A stretch of 64,000 nt of DNA from Yoonia sp035117555 (GCF_035117555.1 NZ_JAYKPK010000008.1:1-64000), one strand, 5' to 3'. Shown: positions 17,886 to 26,463, counted from the first letter of the stretch. Notes: generated from the sequence alone by a model not told the origin. Numbers and translations are program-made.

Positions 17886-18947
17886 ATGGCCGGGCTGAGT
17901 CTGAAATATATCCGCAAATCCTATGGTGATGTCCGGGCGGTCGAGAATGTCAGCCTTGATTTCACCGATGGCGGGCTGACAGCACTGCTGGGCCCGTCAG
18001 GCTGTGGCAAAACCACGCTGTTGCGGATGATCGCGGGGCTGGAAGACCCCAGCGCCGGGTCGATTTCGCTGGGCGGGCGGGATATCACCCGCCTGCCTGC
18101 GCATAAGCGTAAATTCGGGATGGTGTTCCAGTCTTTCGCTTTGTTCCCGCATCTGAATGTCAGCGACAATGTCAGCTATGCGCTGACCATTGCCGGCACT
18201 CCGCGCGGGCAGGCGGCGGCGCGGGCGCGCGAATTGCTGGATCTGGTGCAATTGTCGGCCTTTGCCGAACGGCGGATCGGGGAATTGTCCGGCGGCCAGC
18301 GTCAGCGCGTCGCGATTGCGCGGGCCTTGGCGCAGGAACCGGATGTGTTTCTGCTGGATGAGCCGATGTCCGCACTCGATGCCAAATTGCGCGAGGATAT
18401 GCAGGTCGAGCTGCGCCAGTTGCAGCAGCGCCTGGGCATCACCACCATCGTCGTGACCCATGACCAGCACGAGGCGATGACGATGGCGGACAGTATCGTC
18501 GTCATGTCGCAGGGTCGGGTCGAACAGATGGGCACGCCGCAGGCGATTTATCACCATCCCGAGAATGCCTTTGTCGCGGATTTCATCGGCAAGGCGAATT
18601 TCTTCGATGGTGTGACGGAAGGTGGCAATGTCCGGATTGGTCAGCATCTGCTGCAGGTCACACCGCCCGCGAATTTCATCGACGGATCGCCTGTGCGAAT
18701 GGCGGTGCGGCCTGAAAAGGCAATGCTGGCGGGGGCAGATGACATCAACCGCCTGCCTGCGAAAGTGACCTTTGTCCGCGATGTCGGGCCGGTGCAGGAT
18801 ATCCATCTGGACACACCCATCGGGCGGATGATCGTATCCGACAGCGAAAGCGGGCAGCCTTTGCGCATCGGTGATGCTTTGCAAGTGACGCTGCCTGCCG
18901 ATGCGATCCATGTCTTTCCCCGCCTGTCCGATCAGGCCGCCGCATGA
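17886..18947 (+). CDS. PotA-like ABC transporter ATP-binding protein
   Basis: A 353-residue ATPase of the PotA/FbpC group. It has Walker A GPSGCGKT near residues 36-43, signature LSGGQ, Walker B LLDEP and switch VTHDQHEA, followed by a C-terminal TOBE domain (about 280-345). ATG 17886 comes 4 nt after the receptor stop and places the protein start directly before the nucleotide-binding fold (MAGLSLKYIRKSYGDV). It overlaps the first permease by ATGA. It energises import by the adjacent receptor and permeases. Confidence 0.88.
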   Translation: MAGLSLKYIRKSYGDVRAVENVSLDFTDGGLTALLGPSGCGKTTLLRMIAGLEDPSAGSISLGGRDITRLPAHKRKFGMVFQSFALFPHLNVSDNVSYALTIAGTPRGQAAARARELLDLVQLSAFAERRIGELSGGQRQRVAIARALAQEPDVFLLDEPMSALDAKLREDMQVELRQLQQRLGITTIVVTHDQHEAMTMADSIVVMSQGRVEQMGTPQAIYHHPENAFVADFIGKANFFDGVTEGGNVRIGQHLLQVTPPANFIDGSPVRMAVRPEKAMLAGADDINRLPAKVTFVRDVGPVQDIHLDTPIGRMIVSDSESGQPLRIGDALQVTLPADAIHVFPRLSDQAAA

Positions 18948-19912
18948 CAGCTGTCGATAGCCCCAAGGCGAACCTGTCTGCAGAGACACCGCCGACGCGA
19001 AGTCCCTGGGGGACTTGGGCGCTGGCGCTGGTGATCGGCTTTCTGTGTGTCACGCCGTTCGTTCTTGTTATCGTCATCTCCTTTGGGCAAAAAATCGAAG
19101 GCGCGGGCTGGGCATGGGATTTCACCTTTGCCAATTACCAACGCTTTTTCGTCGGTGCGCTTTGGCCGGAGGAGGTGACGCTGCTGCACCTGCAACGCTT
19201 GTATTACGCGCTTTACTACGCCGTCATCGCCTCGGTCCTTGCCGTGCTGACCGCCTTTCCTTTCACCTATCTGCTGACCCGTCAGTCGCGGCGCGCGCAA
19301 AGCATCTGGCTCGTCTTCATCCTCGCCAGTCTGTCGCTGTCCGAGGTGTTCATCGTCATGGGCTGGGATGTGCTTTTGTCGAACCGTTCCGGCCTGCCGA
19401 TGTTGTTCGAGGTGTCGGGGGCAACCGATTGGCTGAAAGAAACCGGCTGGTTCGAGGTGCTGCGCGAATGGGGGCTGGCGAACCCGCGCAATGTGAAATT
19501 CAAGACCTCGGAATTCGCGACAATCCTGACCATGTCCTACCTCGTCTGGCCCTATGCGGTGATCCTGCTGTATCCGGCCCTGTCCCGCCTTGACCCCAGC
19601 CTGACAGAGGCCGCGCGCACCATGGGTGCAGGCCCCGCGCGGGTGATGACCTCGGTGATCCTGCCCACGGTGAAACTGCCGCTGATCGGCGCCACCCTGT
19701 TGTTGTTCGTCTTCCTGCTGGGCAGTTATGTCACCGTCGTGGTTTTCGCCGAACCGGCCAAACAGACCACCGCCGTGGCGGTCTATGAAAGCGTGAGGGG
19801 CTCAACGCTGGACGCACCCTTCGGTGCGGCACAGGCGGTGATCCTGTTGGTGACTGCGGCGGCATTCCTTGCGCTGGCGCAATATCTGACCAAAAGATCG
19901 GAGGCCCGCTGA
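18944..19912 (+). CDS. PotB-like ABC transporter permease
   Basis: A 322-residue inner-membrane permease. After an N-terminal cytoplasmic stretch of about 20 residues come about six membrane segments. There is a long periplasmic insertion (residues about 145-180, containing SGATDWLKETGWFEVLREWG) and a coupling loop EAARTMGAGPARVMTSVILPTVK. It is larger than E. coli PotB because of that insertion. The stop overlaps the second permease start (TGATG, 19910-19914). It forms the channel with the next gene product. Confidence 0.86.
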   Translation: MTAVDSPKANLSAETPPTRSPWGTWALALVIGFLCVTPFVLVIVISFGQKIEGAGWAWDFTFANYQRFFVGALWPEEVTLLHLQRLYYALYYAVIASVLAVLTAFPFTYLLTRQSRRAQSIWLVFILASLSLSEVFIVMGWDVLLSNRSGLPMLFEVSGATDWLKETGWFEVLREWGLANPRNVKFKTSEFATILTMSYLVWPYAVILLYPALSRLDPSLTEAARTMGAGPARVMTSVILPTVKLPLIGATLLLFVFLLGSYVTVVVFAEPAKQTTAVAVYESVRGSTLDAPFGAAQAVILLVTAAAFLALAQYLTKRSEAR

Positions 19913-20712
19913 TGGGGCGCACATTCGGCCATATCTTCATGGCGCTGTCGGGGCTGGTGCTGGCCCTGCCGATCATCGTTGTCGCAGGGGCATCGTTGAA
20001 CGGCGGGCGCACGATGCTGTTCCCGCCGGAGGACCCCAATTTCGCGCGCTTCGTCGAATTTTTTGTGACCGAAACGATCTGGGTGCAGGCCTTGCAAAAT
20101 TCCATCATCGTGGCCTTTGGCGCGTCAACTCTGGCGGTGCTGCTCGCCTGGCCTTTGGCCTATATCCTTTGGGCGCGGGGCAGCAAGGCGTCCAAGGTTC
20201 TGGCGGGCCTTGGGTCATTGCCCTTTGCCTTACCGCCCATCGTGTTCGGCGTCGGGTTGGGGTTCCTCTGGGCCTTTACCGGCAATCTGGGCGCGCTCTG
20301 GGTTGGGATCGTCAGCCATGCGGCGCTGTTCATGGCGCTGCCTTTGGTGACCATTTCCATCGGGTTGCAATCCATCGACCGCGCGCATCTGGACGCCGCC
20401 GCGACCATGGGCGCGACCGAGGCGGTGACCTTCCGCACCGTGATCCTGCCACAGACGCTGCCCTATTCGATCTCGGGGTTCTTTTTCGCGCTGGTGCTCA
20501 GCTTCAACGAATTCATCGTGATGTTTTTCGTCTCTGCCTCGGCCTATGCCACGGTGACGCTGCAGATCTTCAATTCCCTGCGCAACGGTTACACCCCCAC
20601 GATGGCGGTCGCGGCTGTTGCTTTCATCATCGTATCACTCGCCGTCTTTTCCGCTGTCGCCCGCTGGGGCGACCTGCCGCGCCTGATGGGCGCGGATCAA
20701 TCCCGCAATTAA
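19912..20712 (+). CDS. PotC-like ABC transporter permease
   Basis: A 266-residue inner-membrane permease with six predicted membrane segments and the coupling loop DAAATMGATEAVTFRTVILPQTLP. Length and motif match PotC. It pairs with the preceding permease. Ten bases separate its stop from the cysteine hydrolase start, so transcription probably continues. Confidence 0.87.
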   Translation: MGRTFGHIFMALSGLVLALPIIVVAGASLNGGRTMLFPPEDPNFARFVEFFVTETIWVQALQNSIIVAFGASTLAVLLAWPLAYILWARGSKASKVLAGLGSLPFALPPIVFGVGLGFLWAFTGNLGALWVGIVSHAALFMALPLVTISIGLQSIDRAHLDAAATMGATEAVTFRTVILPQTLPYSISGFFFALVLSFNEFIVMFFVSASAYATVTLQIFNSLRNGYTPTMAVAAVAFIIVSLAVFSAVARWGDLPRLMGADQSRN

Positions 20713-20722
20713 GGAGGTTTCC

Positions 20723-21337
20723 ATGCCACGCCAACCTATGCTTGTCGGTCAGCCCGTGCTGGTCGTGATCGATATCCAGAAATCCGCTTTCATGGATCAC
20801 AAGGCCGGTATCCCCGCCATGCCGGACTATCGTGCCAATATGGAACGCGCGCGCAGCGTGGTGGATGCGGCGCATGACGCGGGCATTCCGGTGGTGTTCA
20901 TTCAGGAAATCCACCGCCGTGATATGGTGGATTACGGGCGCGAACTCGACGGAACCGAGGATGTCCATTGCATGGAAGGCGAACCCGGCACGCCGGTCGC
21001 GTTCGAGGAAATGGGGCGCAAGCCCGGCGATTACTTCCTTCATAAACGCCGCTATTCCGCGTTCTACGGGACCGAACTGGAAATCCTGCTGAAAGGGCTG
21101 AAGGCGCAGACCCTGATCCTGATCGGCGGGCTGACCGATGTCTGCGTGCATTACACTTTCGCGGACGGGCATCAGGGCGATTATTATTGCCGGGTCGTGG
21201 GCGATTGTGTCGGCGGGTCATCGACCGATGCGCATGAGGCCTCTTTGAAAGCGATGGAATATCTGCAAACCGGGGCTGTCGTCAGCGCGGGGCAGATCAT
21301 CGCGGAATTGAGTAAACGGCAACAGGCTGCCGCGTGA
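20723..21337 (+). CDS. Cysteine hydrolase, isochorismatase-like family
   Basis: A 204-residue cytoplasmic hydrolase. The catalytic triad of the family is present: D17 (VVIDIQ), K108 (HKRRYSAF) and C141 (LTDVCVHYT), the last preceded by the cis-peptide-type GGLTDV. Members include nicotinamidases, N-carbamoylsarcosine amidase, biuret hydrolase and related amidases acting on C-N bonds. A near-perfect ribosome site AAGGAGG precedes ATG 20723, so it should be well translated. In this operon it most likely hydrolyses an amide or ureido group of the imported compound. The exact substrate is not readable. Confidence 0.85.
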   Translation: MPRQPMLVGQPVLVVIDIQKSAFMDHKAGIPAMPDYRANMERARSVVDAAHDAGIPVVFIQEIHRRDMVDYGRELDGTEDVHCMEGEPGTPVAFEEMGRKPGDYFLHKRRYSAFYGTELEILLKGLKAQTLILIGGLTDVCVHYTFADGHQGDYYCRVVGDCVGGSSTDAHEASLKAMEYLQTGAVVSAGQIIAELSKRQQAAA

Positions 21338-22005
21338 TCACCACCAAGGATCTGCAAGGCCATTGGCGGCGCGACTGGATCACAGCGCCGGGATATGAGG
21401 ATGCCACCACCCATGTGCATTGGATGCAGGCGGGTGATTTATTCGCCGACCTGCGGGTGCCGGCCGATCTGCCCGCGCTGACGGGCACCTGCCTTGCCGA
21501 TCTGGGTGAGGCGGCATTGCAATCGCTGCTGCGGATCGAGGGCTTTGCGGGGCAGATCACCGTCACCGACAGCCAATGCACTTGGCATCGCGAAATCAAC
21601 TGGCAAGGGGCCTTGGCCCGCCCCGATGTCGGTGCCATGTCATTGGACAGCGGCGTGCTGATCGAGGACGGCGTGCATGCCGAGTATCGCGAGGCTTGGC
21701 TGGCGCAAGCGACCGCGCCGTTGCGGGGGCTTCGGATCGCATGGGGTGACATGACCGGTGTGCTGATCGCCAGCGAGGATCGTTTTCTGTTCGGCATCGG
21801 TCCCGCCCCACAGGACCGCCCGGTGCCAGAGATTTTCACCAGCCATTATGCCTTGGGCCATTGGGACGGCGCGACGGGTATCGCTGATCTGTCCACCAAT
21901 CCTTTTACTTGCGGCCAGCCCGTCATCACCCGCGATACCGGATTCATCTGGCACGCGCCGCTCTTCACCGGCGGGTCGGACCCGCGTCCTTTGAAAGTGC
22001 AATGA
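21334..22005 (+). CDS. Unknown protein of the amine/guanidine-linked operon
   Basis: A 223-residue protein without signal peptide or membrane segment. It begins ITTKDLQGHWRRDWITAPG and has a beta-rich pattern with paired tryptophans (HREINWQG, GLRIAWGD, HYALGHWDG, FIWHAPLF), suggesting a lipocalin-like or other beta-barrel/sandwich fold. I recognise no catalytic motif. It overlaps the hydrolase stop by ATGA (21334-21337) and is followed by the MBL-fold gene after one base, so it belongs to the same transcript. A binding or accessory role is possible. Confidence 0.7.
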   Translation: MITTKDLQGHWRRDWITAPGYEDATTHVHWMQAGDLFADLRVPADLPALTGTCLADLGEAALQSLLRIEGFAGQITVTDSQCTWHREINWQGALARPDVGAMSLDSGVLIEDGVHAEYREAWLAQATAPLRGLRIAWGDMTGVLIASEDRFLFGIGPAPQDRPVPEIFTSHYALGHWDGATGIADLSTNPFTCGQPVITRDTGFIWHAPLFTGGSDPRPLKVQ

Positions 22006-22006
22006 C

Positions 22007-22792
22007 ATGAAACTTCCCGTCGCTGAAAATTGGTTTACCGCGCGCGAGGTCGGCCCCGATGTCACCCTGATCCTTGAGCCGCATGTCCATGTGCTGGAAC
22101 AGGCGAATATGTTTCTGGTGCAAGGCCGCGACCGCGACATGATCCTTGATACCGGGATGGGGATCGTGCCGTTGCGCCCGTACCTCGACACTTTGCGCCG
22201 CGATCCGGGGAAAGAGATTATCTGCGTCTCATCCCACACCCATATCGACCATATCGGCGGGGTGCATGAATTCGACATCCGTCTGGTGCATCCGGCCGAG
22301 GCCGAGGAAATGGCCGCGCCATCCGGTCTGAACTCGCTCTATCGCGACGACATGCCCGCGCGGCTGATCCAGACCTTTCTGGACGCTGGTTATCCACCGC
22401 TGGACGAGGTGTTGATCGATGCATTGCCGTATGAGGGCTACGACCCACGGTCCTACGTGCTGCGCGGCGCACCGGCGACGGGCTTGCTGCAAGAGGGCGA
22501 CAGCGTCGATCTGGGCGATCATGTCTATGAGATCCTGCACCTGCCGGGGCATTCACCGGGGGGCATCGGCCTGCTCGAACGTGCGACCGGCGTGCTGTTC
22601 GGGGGCGATGCGATCTACGACGGCCCGCTGATCTATGACGGGCCGGGCATGTCGGTGCCGGATTACCTGAGTACTTTCGCCAAACTGCGCGCGCTTGAGC
22701 TGACGCTGATCCACGGCGGCCACGACCCAAGCTTCGGGCCAGAGCGGCTTGGTGAGATCATGGATCATTACGAGGCGATCTGGCGCGCGTAA
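22007..22792 (+). CDS. MBL-fold metallo-hydrolase
   Basis: A 261-residue metallo-beta-lactamase-fold hydrolase. The metal site HTHIDH is at residues 77-82, with the later His in LPGHSPGG and Asp in FGGDAIYDG, so a two-metal centre is intact. It has no signal peptide and is thus cytoplasmic. It is the last gene of the PotD-type operon. Substrates in this superfamily vary widely (glyoxalase II, lactonases, amidohydrolase-like enzymes), so specificity is open. Its position suggests hydrolysis of an intermediate made by the oxygenase or cysteine hydrolase. Confidence 0.85.
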   Translation: MKLPVAENWFTAREVGPDVTLILEPHVHVLEQANMFLVQGRDRDMILDTGMGIVPLRPYLDTLRRDPGKEIICVSSHTHIDHIGGVHEFDIRLVHPAEAEEMAAPSGLNSLYRDDMPARLIQTFLDAGYPPLDEVLIDALPYEGYDPRSYVLRGAPATGLLQEGDSVDLGDHVYEILHLPGHSPGGIGLLERATGVLFGGDAIYDGPLIYDGPGMSVPDYLSTFAKLRALELTLIHGGHDPSFGPERLGEIMDHYEAIWRA

Positions 22793-22874
22793 GGGGGAAC
22801 GCTATGCCGATAAGCCCCAATACCGCGTGAGCGGCGTCGTCCATGAACACAGAACAGGCAAACGTCACCTCTTC

Positions 22875-22902
22875 TTGACTCAGCCCCGCTGATCTTTACC
22901 CT
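22875..22902 (+). promoter_or_regulatory. Candidate promoter for the TPP riboswitch-thiD transcript
   Basis: TTGACT (22875-22880) is separated by 16 nt from TACCCT (22897-22902). The -10 is weak, but the predicted start would fall close to the 5' end of the riboswitch (22911), which supports it. Confidence 0.35.
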
Positions 22903-22910
22903 CACTATCA

Positions 22911-22987
22911 CGACAGGGGCGTCCGCGATTGCGGGCTGAGAAGCACCCTTTGAACCTGAACCAGATCATGCTGGCGTAGGGAGTCCG
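22911..22987 (+). ncRNA. TPP (thiamin pyrophosphate) riboswitch
   Basis: The thi-box core is clear: GGGCTGAGA (22933-22941), ACCCTTTGAACCTGA (22945-22959) and the closing CTGGCGTAGGGA (22971-22982), with P1/P2 partner AGGGGCGTCC near 22915. It precedes thiD, a thiamin synthesis/salvage gene. In alphaproteobacteria such switches usually act by hiding the ribosome site when thiamin pyrophosphate is bound. Confidence 0.95.
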
Positions 22988-23029
22988 TGATACGCCCGGC
23001 CAAGGCTTGTCTGGTCCGCGCATCACTGA

Positions 23030-23047
23030 CCCCCGATCCGGCGGGGG
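23030..23047 (+). promoter_or_regulatory. Hairpin covering the leader-frame ribosome site
   Basis: CCCCCG (23030-23035) pairs with CGGGGG (23042-23047) around a 6-nt loop. The 3' arm is the GGGGGA ribosome site of the leader frame starting at 23055. It is probably the expression platform of the TPP riboswitch. Confidence 0.55.
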
Positions 23048-23054
23048 ACATGCG

Positions 23055-23105
23055 ATGACTGAAAATGATCACAGACGTGCCATCCTGCGGGGTGCAGCAG
23101 GATGA
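23055..23105 (+). CDS. Putative 16-residue leader peptide coupled to thiD
   Basis: A short frame encoding MTENDHRRAILRGAAG, preceded by GGGGGA. Its TGA overlaps the thiD start as ATGA (23102-23105). Its last codons run through the hairpin that hides the thiD start, so translating it would open that hairpin. Alternatively the frame is incidental and thiD uses another mechanism. Confidence 0.45.
   Translation: MTENDHRRAILRGAAG
23081..23104 (+). promoter_or_regulatory. Hairpin masking the thiD start codon
   Basis: CATCCTGC (23081-23088) and GCAGGATG (23097-23104) form a perfect 8-bp stem with an 8-nt loop. The 3' arm contains the weak ribosome site (CAGG) and the ATG of thiD. Confidence 0.6.
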
Positions 23106-23893
23106 TTGCGAATATCCTGTCCATCGCAGGCTCTGACCCATCCGGCGGGGCCGGTATTCAGGCGGATATCAAGGCGATTTCGGCCAATGGCGGCTATGCG
23201 ATGGCGGTGATCACGGCGCTGACGGCGCAGAATACGCAAGGCGTGACAGCGGTGCAGATGATCCCCGACGATATGGTCGCCGCCCAGATCGCCGCGATCC
23301 GGGCAGATATCCGCATTGATGCGGTCAAGATCGGGATGCTGGGCGATGCCGCGATCATCGCGGCAGTGGCGCGGGCCCTGCAGGGGCTGCAGGCGCCCAT
23401 CGTGCTGGACCCTGTGATGGTGGCCAAAAGCGGGGATCGTCTGTTGCAAACGGCTGCGGTGGACGCCTTGCGCGACATGCTGGGGATGGCGGCGGTTATC
23501 ACGCCCAACCTGCCGGAAGCCGCCGATCTGCTTGGTCAGTCAGAGGCCGCCACCCGCGACCAGATGCAGGCGCAGGCGCGGGATTTGCTGGCGCTGGGGC
23601 CAAAGGCGGTGCTGCTCAAAGGCGGGCATCTCGCTGGGGATGATTGCCCTGACCTGCTGGCCGACGCCACCGGGCTGACCTGGCTGCCGGGCACAAGGCA
23701 GGCGACGCGCAAGACCCATGGCACGGGTTGCACCCTGTCATCTGCGCTTGCGACATTGCTGGGGCAAGGGGTGCCGCTGGTGCAGGCGGCGGCGCAGGCC
23801 AAAGCCTATGTCGCGGATGCGATCACAGGGGCGGATACCTTGACCGTCGGGCAGGGCCACGGCCCGACGCATCATTTTCATCGTTTCTTCTGA
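23102..23893 (+). CDS. thiD: Hydroxymethylpyrimidine/phosphomethylpyrimidine kinase
   Basis: A 263-residue ribokinase-fold enzyme that phosphorylates HMP and HMP-phosphate to HMP-pyrophosphate for thiamin assembly. N-terminal SIAGSDPSGGAGIQADIK is the ThiD substrate loop. The C-terminal KTHGTGCTLSSALAT is the anion-hole motif. Length is normal. No other thi gene is adjacent, so this is a solitary salvage or synthesis step under the TPP riboswitch. The start ATG lies inside an 8-bp hairpin and overlaps a short leader frame. Confidence 0.93.
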   Translation: MIANILSIAGSDPSGGAGIQADIKAISANGGYAMAVITALTAQNTQGVTAVQMIPDDMVAAQIAAIRADIRIDAVKIGMLGDAAIIAAVARALQGLQAPIVLDPVMVAKSGDRLLQTAAVDALRDMLGMAAVITPNLPEAADLLGQSEAATRDQMQAQARDLLALGPKAVLLKGGHLAGDDCPDLLADATGLTWLPGTRQATRKTHGTGCTLSSALATLLGQGVPLVQAAAQAKAYVADAITGADTLTVGQGHGPTHHFHRFF

Positions 23894-23979
23894 TGCGATC
23901 CGCGGCCCCTTTGTGAAGTTTTTGCCTGAATTGCAAAGGTGGGTTGGCATGCGTCAGACTTCGTGTATATCGCGTCTTG

Positions 23980-24062
23980 TAAACATGGACCCGAGGTAAA
24001 GCTTGGGTGGCTCTTCCGGCCGCTGATCCGCCGGACAACCTGTTAAAACCAATGTTGTCGGC
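23980..24062 (+). ncRNA. Structured 5' leader of the SulP gene (candidate sul1 RNA)
   Basis: Several successive hairpins can be drawn: ACCCGAG (23989-23995) with CTTGGGT (24002-24008, one G-U pair); TCCGGC (24015-24020) with GCCGGA (24030-24035); ACAAC with GTTGT further on; and TCGGC/GCCGA near the end. A motif called sul1 RNA is known upstream of sulfate-transporter genes in alphaproteobacteria, and the position fits. I cannot confirm its consensus from memory, and the boundaries are approximate. Confidence 0.5.
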
Positions 24063-24089
24063 CCATGACGCCGAACAGGAAAGATTTAC

Positions 24090-25580
24090 ATGATATCTCT
24101 CGATACATACCGGGCCGAATGGTTCGGTAACATCCGGGGCGACCTGCTGGCGGGGCTTGTCGTCGCCCTTGCCCTGATCCCCGAAGCCATTGCCTTTTCA
24201 ATCATCGCGGGCGTGGACCCCAAGGTCGGGCTTTACGCCAGCTTTTCCATCGCGGTGCTGATTGCCTTCACCGGCGGACGGCCCGGCATGATCTCTGCCG
24301 CGACGGCGGCGACGGCGGTGCTGATGATCACGTTGGTGCGTGAACACGGGCTGGAATATCTGTTGGCCGCCACCGTGCTGGCCGGTCTGATCCAGATTGG
24401 GGCGGGTGTGCTGAAGCTTGGCTTTATCATGCGCTACGTGTCGAAATCGGTGATGACCGGCTTTGTCAACGCGCTGGCGATCCTGATCTTCATGGCGCAA
24501 TTGACCGAACTGGACCCCGCGCTGGTCACATGGCTGACCTATGTGTTGGTAGCTGCAGGTCTTGCGATCATCTATCTGTTCCCGCTGATCACCAAGGCGA
24601 TCCCGTCGCCGCTGGTCACCATCATCGTGCTGACGGCGCTGGTGATGTTCTTTGGTTGGGACGTGCGCACCGTAGGCGATATGGGTGCCTTGCCCGATAC
24701 GCTGCCTGTGTTCCTGATCCCGCAGATCCCGCTGAACTTTGAAACCTTCATGATCATCCTGCCCTATTCCATCGCGGTCGCCATCGTCGGCCTGCTGGAA
24801 AGCCTGATGACGCAGAATATCGTCGATGATCTGACCGACACCAAATCCGACCGCAATCAGGAATGTATCGGTCAAGGTATCTCGAACACGGCAACGGGTT
24901 TCATCGGCGGGATGGCAGGCTGTGCGATGATCGGGCAGTCGATCATTAACGTCAAATCTGGCGGGCGCGGGCGGTTGTCCTGTTTCGCTGCCGGGGTATA
25001 CCTGTTGTTCATGGTCGTCGTCCTGGGTGATCTGGTCAGCCAGATCCCGATGGCGGCGCTGGTCGCGATCATGATCATGGTCAGTATCGGGACATTTTCG
25101 TGGTCATCAATTCAGGCACTGCGGACGCATCCGCAATCCTCATCCATCGTGATGATCGCGACGGTGGTGACGGTGGTCTATACCCATAACCTCGCCATTG
25201 GCGTGTTGGTCGGTGTGTTGTTGTCGGGTATCTTCTTTGCCGCCAAGATCGCGCAGCTGTTCAAGATCAGCACCACGATCTCGCCCGATGGGCGCGAGCG
25301 GACCTATATCATCGAAGGCCAGATGTTCTATGGCTCGGTCGAGGATTTCATGAATGCCTTTGATTTCAAGGAAGCCTTGGACAGGGTCATCATCGACGTC
25401 AGCCAGGCGCATATCTGGGATATTTCCTCGGTGCAGGCGCTGGATATGGCGATCCTCAAATTCCGCCGGGACGGGGCAGAAGTTGAAATCGTCGGCATGA
25501 ACGAAGCGACAGAAACCATCGTGGACAAGCTTGCCATTCATGACAAGCCCGGCGCGATGGACAAGTTGATGTCCCATTAA
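24090..25580 (+). CDS. SulP-family inorganic anion transporter with STAS domain
   Basis: A 496-residue membrane carrier. About residues 1-385 form the SulP membrane core, beginning with GNIRGDLLAGLVVALALIPEAIAF, a typical SulP signature. Residues about 390-496 form a cytoplasmic STAS domain (YIIEGQMFYGSVEDF, then IWDISSVQALDMAIL). Substrates in the family are sulfate, bicarbonate and other anions. The structured leader upstream would favour sulfate, but bicarbonate (BicA-like) is possible. A universal stress protein follows after 12 nt, suggesting co-expression. Confidence 0.88.
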   Translation: MISLDTYRAEWFGNIRGDLLAGLVVALALIPEAIAFSIIAGVDPKVGLYASFSIAVLIAFTGGRPGMISAATAATAVLMITLVREHGLEYLLAATVLAGLIQIGAGVLKLGFIMRYVSKSVMTGFVNALAILIFMAQLTELDPALVTWLTYVLVAAGLAIIYLFPLITKAIPSPLVTIIVLTALVMFFGWDVRTVGDMGALPDTLPVFLIPQIPLNFETFMIILPYSIAVAIVGLLESLMTQNIVDDLTDTKSDRNQECIGQGISNTATGFIGGMAGCAMIGQSIINVKSGGRGRLSCFAAGVYLLFMVVVLGDLVSQIPMAALVAIMIMVSIGTFSWSSIQALRTHPQSSSIVMIATVVTVVYTHNLAIGVLVGVLLSGIFFAAKIAQLFKISTTISPDGRERTYIIEGQMFYGSVEDFMNAFDFKEALDRVIIDVSQAHIWDISSVQALDMAILKFRRDGAEVEIVGMNEATETIVDKLAIHDKPGAMDKLMSH

Positions 25581-25592
25581 GGAGCGGATGAT

Positions 25593-26456
25593 ATGACACA
25601 ACCCACACAAAAGATCGTCGCTTTCATCGATGGGTCAATCTATTCGGAAAGCGTCTGCCACAATGCCGCATGGATCGCCGAACGCACAGGTGCGGCGGTC
25701 GAACTGATCCACGTGCTGGGCCCGCGCGACACATCGGGCAAGCGTGACCATTCCGGTGCCATCGCGCTGGGCGCGCGCACCGCGCTGCTGGAGGAACTGA
25801 CAGAACTTGACGCGCAGCGGTCCAAACTGATGAGCCACCGGGGCCGCGCCATTCTGGACGATGCCCGCGCCATTCTGGACAAAGACGGTGTAACCGACAT
25901 CAACACCCGCCTGCGCCACGGCGACGTGGTCGAGGCTGTGGCCGAGGTCGAAGGTGACGCCCGCGTCATCATCGTGGGCAAACGCGGCGAAGATGCCGAT
26001 TTCGCCAAGGGCCATCTGGGGTCCAATCTGGAACGGATCGTGCGCACCAGCCACAAACCCGTCTATGTCGCCGCACGGGCGTTCAAGCCTGTCACCAAAG
26101 TGCTGGTCGCCTTTGACGGCGGCGCATCGGCGATGAAAGCGGTGGATCACATCGCCCGCAGTCCTGTGTTTCAAGGGCTTGCGATCCATGTGGTCACCGT
26201 TGGAACAGACACGGCTGAGGTCCGCAAAGGTCTCGAAAACGCCAAGGCGATGCTGCAAGCCGCAGGGCTGGAGGCGCAGACATCCGTCTTGGCGGGCCAG
26301 CCGGAAAAGGTGCTCGCCGATCTGATCGAGGCAGAGGGTTATGACATGCTGGTGATGGGTGCTTACGGCCACAGCCGCATCCGCAGCCTGATCATCGGCT
26401 CGACCACGACTGCGATGATCCGGTCCTGCAAAGTGCCGGTTGTCTTGATGCGGTGA
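25593..26456 (+). CDS. Universal stress protein, tandem UspA domains
   Basis: A 287-residue cytoplasmic protein made of two UspA domains (about 1-150 and 165-287). The second has an intact ATP-binding motif GAYGHSRIRSLIIGST. The first has a looser form, GKRGEDADFAKGHLGSN. AAGGAG at 25580-25585 provides the ribosome site. Its pairing with a SulP transporter is a recurring arrangement; the stress protein may sense nucleotide state and modulate the carrier. That link is inference. Confidence 0.87.
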   Translation: MTQPTQKIVAFIDGSIYSESVCHNAAWIAERTGAAVELIHVLGPRDTSGKRDHSGAIALGARTALLEELTELDAQRSKLMSHRGRAILDDARAILDKDGVTDINTRLRHGDVVEAVAEVEGDARVIIVGKRGEDADFAKGHLGSNLERIVRTSHKPVYVAARAFKPVTKVLVAFDGGASAMKAVDHIARSPVFQGLAIHVVTVGTDTAEVRKGLENAKAMLQAAGLEAQTSVLAGQPEKVLADLIEAEGYDMLVMGAYGHSRIRSLIIGSTTTAMIRSCKVPVVLMR

Positions 26457-26463
26457 TGATACA

